DNA from: Clostridia bacterium DTU025
GTDB taxonomy: Bacteria; Bacillota; DTU025
Direction: 5' to 3'
DNA: 50,545 nucleotides
Assembly (NCBI GenBank): GCA_001513145.1
Contig: LFSP01000023.1
Location: forward strand, 55,500-106,044
The notes below the pieces were generated by a model. That model did no database searches and was not told the DNA's origin. It saw only the letters and a list, made by a program, of their open reading frames with translations. The position numbers and the translations under genes are program-made. Positions 45,183 to 50,545 of this stretch are shown here, one piece after another (position 1 is the first letter of the stretch; the number at the start of each line of letters is the position of its first letter).

Positions 45183-46136
45183 TCACGAGTATTCCTCGAC
45201 AGCGCAGCACGCGGCGCCCAGGACCCCGGCGTCGGTGCCCAGGGAGGCTGGCACGATACGACATCTCGCCGCTGCCTCCGGTGGGTATGCTAGTACGGCC
45301 ACTTTCTGCTTCACAGTATCGAACAATACGTCGCCCACCTGCGACACTCCTCCGCCTATTACGACGGCGTCAAGGTCCAGAAGGTTCAGCGCGCTGGCCA
45401 CTGCAGTGCCAAGATATTCGAACGCCTCGCGCAATATGGCACTGGCCGTGGGATCTCCCTGCCTGGCGGCCTCTGCCACCACTCGGGCGGTGACCGGGCC
45501 AGAACCGGCGATGGCGGCGATGGTCCGCCCCGCAGGGCGGCTGGCCAGCTCCTGGCCGCGCCTGGCTATGGCCGTCCCTGACGCGACCGCCTCGAGGCAG
45601 CCCCTGCTCCCACAGCTGCATAGGGGCCCGTTGGGCACCATGGTGATGTGTCCTATCTCGCCTGCACCGCCCCGTGCGCCCCGATACAGCCGCCCATCCA
45701 GCACAAGGCCCCCTCCCACTCCGGTGCTGACGGTGATGTACAGCATGGCCCTGGAGTTCACGCCCGCCCCGAGCCGGCTCTCTGCCAGCGCGGCGGCGTT
45801 GGCGTCGTTCTCGATGCAGGTAGGCCTGCCCAGCTCGCGCGCGACGATTGCCGCCAGCCCAACGCTCCTCCATCCCAGGTTCGGCGCGTCCAGCACCGTG
45901 CCGGCGTCCCGATCCACCGGCCCCGGGGCCCCCACACATATCCCGGCCACGTCCTGGAGCCGGATCCCGGCATCATCCACCAGCGCCTTCACTGATCCAG
46001 TGATCCGTGAGATGACGGCCTTGACGCCTTCCTCCGGCACAGTCGCTACCTGGATCCGTGATAGAACGTTCCGACCTCGGTCAACGAGGGCCGCAGCTAT
46101 CTTGGTGCCTCCCAAGTCTACACCTGCAAAGTACAT
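45183..46136 (-). CDS. ROK family sugar kinase, glucokinase-like
   Basis: The protein has 317 residues from the ATG with GGAGGC eight bases upstream. ROK marks are present: DLGGTKIAAALVD (phosphate-binding), NLGW, ENDANAAALAE (catalytic Asp), TVSTGVGGGLVLDG and the zinc motif GHITMVPNGPLCSCGSRGC followed by LEAVASGTAIARR. Members phosphorylate glucose or N-acetylsugars. Glucose is likely given the glucan region, but this is inferred. An ATGTA...TACAT dyad lies just upstream. No DNA-binding domain is fused, so it is a kinase rather than a ROK repressor. Confidence 0.88.
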   Translation of the reverse strand: MYFAGVDLGGTKIAAALVDRGRNVLSRIQVATVPEEGVKAVISRITGSVKALVDDAGIRLQDVAGICVGAPGPVDRDAGTVLDAPNLGWRSVGLAAIVARELGRPTCIENDANAAALAESRLGAGVNSRAMLYITVSTGVGGGLVLDGRLYRGARGGAGEIGHITMVPNGPLCSCGSRGCLEAVASGTAIARRGQELASRPAGRTIAAIAGSGPVTARVVAEAARQGDPTASAILREAFEYLGTAVASALNLLDLDAVVIGGGVSQVGDVLFDTVKQKVAVLAYPPEAAARCRIVPASLGTDAGVLGAACCAVEEYS

Positions 46137-46186
46137 CGGCGATGCCTCCGCTAGTCTGCCATCCTTTCCTGCACTAGCCCTCGGCC

Positions 46187-46202
46187 ATGTATCTAGGTAC
46201 AT
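46187..46202. promoter_or_regulatory. dyad, possible operator for the ROK kinase gene
   Basis: ATGTATCTAGGTACAT is a 16-base dyad with 14 of 16 positions symmetric, lying 51 bases upstream of the ROK ATG and just before the ABC terminator. The binding protein is not known. Confidence 0.3.
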
Positions 46203-46204
46203 AA

Positions 46205-46232
46205 GCATGCCGGGGCCCACGCCCCGGCATGC
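46205..46232 (-). terminator. terminator after the ABC ATPase gene
   Basis: A 12-pair perfect stem GCATGCCGGGGC with a 4-base loop (CCAC on plus) begins 13 bases after the stop of the ATPase gene. On the minus strand it is followed by TTATGTACC. Confidence 0.7.
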
Positions 46233-46244
46233 CGAAGGCTGGAA

Positions 46245-47345
46245 CTACCTTATGGCCAACTCCGTCTTGGGGTCGAACAGGTGGCACTCGTCCATGTTCA
46301 ACACCACCTTGTGGCGTTGGCCGTCCCTTGCCTTGGTGCGCGGGTTCACCCTGGCCACGAAGGAATGAGGGCCGCAGGTGAGGTTAAGGTACACCTCGGC
46401 TCCCATGGGCTCCATCACGTCCACGGTGCACTCGATGACCCTGTCCGGAGCCGGCTCAGAGACGAAATCCGCGTCCTCGATGCTCTCGGGCCTGATGCCC
46501 AACACCACGCGCTCGTTGACGTAGTTGACTGCGCCGGGCGCGCGATGCAGCGGCACTCCGGTGGAGAACGACTCGCAATCGATGAAGAGATCGTCGCCTT
46601 CCTTCCTCAACACGCCTGGTATGAAGTTCATCGCAGGACTGCCGATGAACCCTGCGACGAACATGTTGTCGGGACGCTGATATATCTCCAGCGGCGCTCC
46701 TACCTGCTTGATGAAACCGTCCTTCATCACCACGATCCTGTCGCCCATGGTCATGGCTTCCGTCTGGTCGTGGGTGACGTAGATGATGGTGGTCTGCAGG
46801 CGGTTATGCAGTTTCGAAAGCTCCGCCCTCATCTGCACCCTGAGCTTCGCGTCGAGGTTTGACAGCGGCTCATCCATGAGGAAGACCTTGGGTTCTCGCA
46901 CGATGGCTCGCCCCACCGCCACCCTCTGCCTCTGGCCGCCAGAAAGCGCCTTGGGTTTGCGATCGAGCAAGTTCTCGATGCCCAGGATCCGCGCGGCTTC
47001 CTTCACCCTCCGGTCGATCTCCTCCTTGGGAAACCGACGGAGCTTCAGGCCGAACGCCATGTTGTTGTAGACGTCCATGTGGGGGTACAGTGCGTAGTTT
47101 TGGAAGACCATAGCGATGTCCCGGTCCTTGGGAGGGATGTCGTTCACCAGCGTGTCGCCGATATAGATGTTCCCTGACGTTACCTCTTCCAGACCGGCTA
47201 CCATTCGGAGGGTCGTGGACTTTCCGCAGCCTGACGGGCCAACCAGCACCAGGAATTCCTTGTCCCGGATCTCCAAGTTGGCGTCGTTGACTGCAACAAC
47301 GTTGCCAAACTTCTTGTAGACGTGTTCCAGTCGTACACCTGCCAT
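46245..47345 (-). CDS. ABC transporter ATP-binding protein, MsmX/UgpC type
   Basis: The protein has 366 residues. The ATPase domain has GPSGCGKSTT (Walker A), LSGGQRQRVAVGRAI (signature), VFLMDEPLSNLDA (Walker B) and YVTHDQTEA (H-loop). The C-terminal ~120 residues are the MalK/UgpC regulatory OB domain (GIRPESIE, YLNLTCGPHSFVARV). Such ATPases serve several carbohydrate importers in Bacillota. No permease or binding protein is adjacent, so it is probably a shared ATPase. AGGAGG lies close upstream of the ATG, and a strong terminator follows. Confidence 0.92.
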   Translation of the reverse strand: MAGVRLEHVYKKFGNVVAVNDANLEIRDKEFLVLVGPSGCGKSTTLRMVAGLEEVTSGNIYIGDTLVNDIPPKDRDIAMVFQNYALYPHMDVYNNMAFGLKLRRFPKEEIDRRVKEAARILGIENLLDRKPKALSGGQRQRVAVGRAIVREPKVFLMDEPLSNLDAKLRVQMRAELSKLHNRLQTTIIYVTHDQTEAMTMGDRIVVMKDGFIKQVGAPLEIYQRPDNMFVAGFIGSPAMNFIPGVLRKEGDDLFIDCESFSTGVPLHRAPGAVNYVNERVVLGIRPESIEDADFVSEPAPDRVIECTVDVMEPMGAEVYLNLTCGPHSFVARVNPRTKARDGQRHKVVLNMDECHLFDPKTELAIR

Positions 47346-47453
47346 GCATAGTCCTCCTAATCTATCAATTCGGTGGCATCTGTGCCCACCTGGTCCACTG
47401 GACTATTCCACACGGCGTTAGTGATTCCTTCAACGAAGTCCATCGCCGCTGCG

Positions 47454-47459
47454 TATAAT
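47454..47459 (+). promoter_or_regulatory. candidate -10 box for the L,D-transpeptidase gene
   Basis: TATAAT, 24 bases upstream of the gene start, in TGCGTATAATG. No good -35 is visible at 17 bases (TTCAAC lies at 19), so use of another sigma factor is possible. Confidence 0.45.
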
Positions 47460-47483
47460 GGGGCAGAAATCCTACAGGTGGTG

Positions 47484-48632
47484 ATGGAATTGGCCCACGA
47501 GAAGCCCCTTCTCCTGATGAGAGGGATGACGGTCATTCCCGTAGGCAACTTGCAGGAGCAGCTGCACTTCAGGGGGTTTCCCCTTGGCGAAGTCGACAAC
47601 GTGTTCGGCATCCGAACTGAGCTGGCCGTCAGGCAATTCCAGGCCAGCGCGGGGCTGCCGGAAACCGGCATCGTGGACGAGGCCACCTGGCGTCTGCTGT
47701 TCGGCGGTACCCCCCTCCCCGCTGGCGCCTGCGTGCAGGAAGAGTCTCTAGCCAATGCTGGCATGGCGAGCTCTGGAATCGGCGCCACCCAGGCCTCGGT
47801 GCAGATAGTGATAAACCTGGCCCAGCGGCGGCTCACCCTGATCAGAAACGGAGTGGAAGTGGCGAGTTACCCTGTGGCCATCGGCAAACCAACCACGCCC
47901 ACCCCGGTGGGTGAGTTCAGGATCCTTAACAAAGCCCTCAACCCGGGCGGCGTGTTCGGCACCAGGTGGATGGGCTTCACCACCAGGGGGCACGGGATCC
48001 ACGGCACCAACCAGCCGCAGTCCATCGGGCACGCAGTGTCCAACGGGTGCGTGCGCATGTACACGCCTGACGTGGAGGCCCTGTTCGACCAGGTATGGGT
48101 GGGGGTGCCGGTGTCAGTGCGCTCGGGAGTGCCAGGCCAGGCGGTAGCGCCGGGCACATACGTCGTCAGGTCAGGCGACACGCTGTGGACCATCGCCCAG
48201 CGTTTCGGCACCAGCGTGGCCGCGCTGCGCACCGTGAACAACCTCGCCTCCGACATGCTCGCCGTAGGCCAGGTGCTGGTGATACCGAGCGGACCGCAGA
48301 CTCCTCCCATAACGACCTCGGACTACGTTGTGCAGCCAGGCGACACCCTCTTCCTCATCGCCCGACGATTCGGCACCACAGTGCAGGCGCTGATGTCCGC
48401 GAACAACCTGACAACGACAAACCTGTACGTGGGGCAGCGGCTGCGCATCCCAGGCGGAACGCGAACAGCTTCGGCCGCGTCGTCCCCCAGTACGCGGGAA
48501 TACGTGGTGCAGACAGGCGACACCCTGCGGGCCATCGCCGGGGCCCACGGCACAACCGTCGAGGCGCTGGTGGCCGCCAACTCCCTGAAGAGCGACGACA
48601 TCTACCCAGGGCAGCTGCTTCGCCTGCCGTGA
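47484..48632 (+). CDS. L,D-transpeptidase with peptidoglycan-binding and three LysM domains
   Basis: The protein has 382 residues. The order is a PG_binding_1 domain (about 30-75: FGIRTELAVRQFQASAGLPETG), a YkuD catalytic domain (about 103-205), and three LysM repeats (each starting YVV..GDTL). The catalytic His173 and Cys189 lie in HGIHGTN and SNGCVRM. The enzyme forms 3-3 peptide cross-links or attaches proteins to peptidoglycan. No signal peptide is visible; the start (MELAHEKPLLLMRG) is not hydrophobic enough. Bacillus YkuD-type proteins also lack one and are spore-associated, so mother-cell use is possible. TTG 47490 is an alternative start. Confidence 0.88.
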   Translation: MELAHEKPLLLMRGMTVIPVGNLQEQLHFRGFPLGEVDNVFGIRTELAVRQFQASAGLPETGIVDEATWRLLFGGTPLPAGACVQEESLANAGMASSGIGATQASVQIVINLAQRRLTLIRNGVEVASYPVAIGKPTTPTPVGEFRILNKALNPGGVFGTRWMGFTTRGHGIHGTNQPQSIGHAVSNGCVRMYTPDVEALFDQVWVGVPVSVRSGVPGQAVAPGTYVVRSGDTLWTIAQRFGTSVAALRTVNNLASDMLAVGQVLVIPSGPQTPPITTSDYVVQPGDTLFLIARRFGTTVQALMSANNLTTTNLYVGQRLRIPGGTRTASAASSPSTREYVVQTGDTLRAIAGAHGTTVEALVAANSLKSDDIYPGQLLRLP

Positions 48633-48664
48633 CAGATAGGCGAGACGCCAGACGCCAGACGCAA

Positions 48665-48693
48665 CAGCGCCCGGGGATCGCCCCCAGGCGCTG
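48665..48693. terminator. terminator between the transpeptidase and the barrel gene
   Basis: CAGCGCC/GGCGCTG with inner GGGG/CCCC forms a strong hairpin 32 bases past the transpeptidase stop. It lies between convergent genes and could act on both. A short GACGCCA tandem repeat precedes it (48645-48663). Confidence 0.5.
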
Positions 48694-48736
48694 CGCTCTG
48701 GCTATTTCGCCAGGATTCAGTATCGTTCGAGTTGCC

Positions 48737-50077
48737 CTAGAACGAGACCTCGACTCCCGCGAAGACCTTGTTGTTCACGGTCTCGCCGGTCACGCTGTAT
48801 GCGTATCCGAGGTTCACGCCGTTAGGCGCGGTGTAGTCCACCGTCAGCTCACGGGAAGGATCATCCTCCGCCGGACGGCTGTCGTAGAGTCCGGCCACCT
48901 TGACGCCGCGGAAGGCACCTACATCGGCGCCAACGGCCGCGCGGGCCACGTGCCGCATTCCCTCAAGCGAGAAGTTGGTCACGGTGGCGTCGTAGCTTGC
49001 GCTGACCACCAGGTTCGGCAGGAGCGCGCGTTCGTTGATGGACACGCCGACGCTGGTCTCATTGGTGTTGGTGGTGGTCTCCTCCTCGATCCTCTGGGTC
49101 AGCCTGTGGCCGGCCCTGAGGTCCAGACCGCGGAAGTTGGTGGCCACCGCCGCGCCGATGGCGCGCTGGTCGTCCATCTTCCAGTCGTTGCCCGTGCCGA
49201 GGAGCTCACCGTCGACGGTGACGCCGAACCGGCCGACCTGGGTCGCCAGAGCCGCCGTCACAGCGGTGTGTCCTTCCTCGCCATCCACGGGATTGCGGTT
49301 TCCTTTCGCCATGAACGTGGGATCGAACGCGCCGCTGGTATGCCTAAAGCCAACGGATGCCGCCACGTCGATGGGCAGGAAGTCGATGCCGTACTCGGCC
49401 TCAGCCCTGATGGCGATCTGGTCGTCGTTGGCCTCTCCGGCCACGAGCCCGTTGATCACCAGGTTGCTCATGGGCACCACGGATGCGCGGGCCAGGTAAT
49501 CGATGTCCTCAGCTCCGGACTTGACGATAGCCGCGTCCATCGCCGCGATGGGCATCGTGACGCCGATCCTTCCGCCGGCGGCCGGCTGGTGGTCTTCCTC
49601 ACCCATGTAACGGCCGTAGAAGGCGTCCATGGTCACGGAGCCCATTGTAAGACCGGTGATGGAGATGCCGTCGATCTTCTTGGTGTCCAGGATGAACGGA
49701 GAGTACGCCAGGTCAAGGTCGCCGACGCGGGTGACCATGGCGGGTCCGCCCGTCCAGTAGGGTCCGGCCGCCTCGATGTAGGCGGTCTTGATGCCAAGGC
49801 CATAGGTCTCAGAGTGGTCCTCGTCAATGACGATCGATCCGTTCTCAAATGACCAACCCATGGGGGTCATCTCAACGACGCCACGGATGGTCTGTCCACC
49901 GGTGAAGCCCACGCCCAGCTCGAGCGTGAGGTCGGTGATGGTGGAGGATTCCTTTCCCTCGAGGTCATACGCGACCTCGCTGGAGAGCTTTCCGCCCAGG
50001 GTCATCTGAGCGGCGGAAACAGGCAGTGCCACAACTGCGACGATCAGTACTGCGAGTGCAACTGCTAGCTTTTTCAC
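48737..50077 (-). CDS. probable outer-membrane beta-barrel protein
   Basis: The protein has 446 residues from a GTG with AAGGGGG seven bases upstream. A classic signal peptide opens it (KKLAVALAVLIVAVVALPVSA|AQ). The mature part is an even run of amphipathic beta strands with Gly/aromatic turns, no long helix, and ends KVFAGVEVSF. A C-terminal phenylalanine after alternating hydrophobic residues is the signal recognised by the outer-membrane assembly machinery. The length fits a 16-20-strand porin-like protein. Neither substrate nor exact strand number can be given. Its presence implies a diderm envelope, which is inference. A long leader lies upstream. Confidence 0.6.
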   Translation of the reverse strand: MKKLAVALAVLIVAVVALPVSAAQMTLGGKLSSEVAYDLEGKESSTITDLTLELGVGFTGGQTIRGVVEMTPMGWSFENGSIVIDEDHSETYGLGIKTAYIEAAGPYWTGGPAMVTRVGDLDLAYSPFILDTKKIDGISITGLTMGSVTMDAFYGRYMGEEDHQPAAGGRIGVTMPIAAMDAAIVKSGAEDIDYLARASVVPMSNLVINGLVAGEANDDQIAIRAEAEYGIDFLPIDVAASVGFRHTSGAFDPTFMAKGNRNPVDGEEGHTAVTAALATQVGRFGVTVDGELLGTGNDWKMDDQRAIGAAVATNFRGLDLRAGHRLTQRIEEETTTNTNETSVGVSINERALLPNLVVSASYDATVTNFSLEGMRHVARAAVGADVGAFRGVKVAGLYDSRPAEDDPSRELTVDYTAPNGVNLGYAYSVTGETVNNKVFAGVEVSF

Positions 50078-50545
50078 GATTGTTCCCCCTTGATGACTGT
50101 GTGCATGCCGCATCACGTGCTGAGATCACTGCTGCGATTCCCTGAGCGTCGTTCGGGGAAGTCTCCTTGTTTCCTTCGCCGTCTTCACCCAGAGGTGCTA
50201 CGTCTGTTCTTGCCTCGGGCCGTTACTCAACATCCTTCGGGGGAGCACCTCCTTTCCGGACTCATGGCCGTACCCGAGCGGTCTGCGTGCGACAAGAGCA
50301 TGGTCGATGTTTCACCATCGCCTGTTCGGGGGAATGAATTCTACTTCCCATGCGGAGTTCCTGCCATTCAAATACCCACTGAGCTGGTGTAACTCTTGGC
50401 ATGTCTGGATATTGCGGCCGATCCTCCGATTTCTTGCCATCCGAGGCTCTGTTCAGGACATGAGCGTCAAACTCGAGCGTCGAGGTCTCTGAAAAACCCA
50501 GCTTGAGCCGGGCTTGAAGCTAGGAACATGGCGTGTTTTGTGGAA
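50078..50545 (-). other. 468-base region upstream of the barrel gene; leader or promoter region
   Basis: No convincing gene is seen on either strand; the short open frames here overlap obvious dyads. On the minus strand GAGGTGCT (at 50243-50250) pairs with AGCACCTC (at 50193-50200) around a 42-base loop, suggesting a structured leader about 115-175 bases before the GTG. A GGGAA...TTCCC dyad around GAATTC lies at 50330-50349, next to a GGCAGGA sequence. It may hold promoter and regulatory RNA. The window ends before any upstream gene can be defined. Confidence 0.35.

Noticed and set aside
44968-46368. A 466-codon open frame on the plus strand opposite the ROK and DOMON-like genes
   Set aside because: It is a frame shadow of GC-rich genes on the other strand, with a Pro/Arg/Ser-rich translation, no family and no ribosome-binding site. 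The minus-strand genes have clear motifs.
48645-48663. Possible CRISPR or repeat array from GACGCCA repeats
   Set aside because: Only two to three tandem copies of a 7-base unit without spacers; a simple repeat.

Overview
This window looks like a chromosomal segment of a GC-rich, endospore-forming member of the Bacillota. The Firmicutes-type signs are the run whiA-rpoN-cggR-gap-pgk-tpiA-eno-secG, with smpB and ssrA (tmRNA) further along, plus a yvcK-type gene. The sporulation signs are cotJABC and spmAB. Two genes suggest an outer membrane as well: a secreted beta-rich protein that ends in phenylalanine (48737-50077) and a divergent TolC-like exported protein (6299-7390). A diderm spore former, for example of the Limnochordia type, would fit; that placement is inference. 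I saw no CRISPR array, insertion sequence, rRNA or ordinary tRNA.

Layout. 64-1496 is a small minus-strand operon of three envelope proteins, one a thioredoxin-fold protein without its CxxC. 1548-6225 is an operon gdpD-MFS-hom-ndk-yhaM. 6299-11880 holds the TolC-like gene, a divergent PLP-dependent lyase, an exported unknown, adenosine deaminase and a DUF4438 protein. 12029-14812 is cotJABC followed by ATP-dependent PEP carboxykinase. 14851-16574 is an FprA-type flavoprotein and a membrane protein. 16597-18660 is a predicted three-way-junction structure followed by three pilin-like genes. 18774-19697 is ssrA and smpB. 19768-22954 holds an HD protein, an acyl-CoA ligase, secG and an ECF transporter S subunit. 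23015-31975 is the glycolytic region (P1 peptidase, eno, tpiA, pgk, gap, cggR, rpoN, whiA). A recognisable two-repeat CggR operator lies just downstream of the cggR promoter. 32081-34164 is spmAB facing yvcK.

34195-46136 is a carbohydrate region: two GH57 branching-enzyme-like proteins, DUF4912, a nucleotidyltransferase fused to a degenerate phosphomannomutase domain, a GT4 glycosyltransferase, a membrane-anchored GH57-like protein that appears to have lost its catalytic residues, a membrane-anchored DOMON-like protein, and a ROK sugar kinase. An MsmX/UgpC-type ABC ATPase follows. The window ends with an L,D-transpeptidase carrying LysM repeats and the putative outer-membrane barrel. Together these suggest synthesis and remodelling of an alpha-glucan, with a surface-exposed, probably non-catalytic glucan-binding pair; the polymer itself cannot be read from the sequence.

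Many genes use GTG or TTG starts behind strong Shine-Dalgarno sequences. I moved several starts inward from the longest open frame on that basis. The most useful second looks are the GH57-like pseudoenzyme and its locus, the unusual tmRNA tag (ANNNYAYAA), the CggR operator, the folded elements at 16597-16688 and 22309-22398, and the outer-membrane signature in a spore former.
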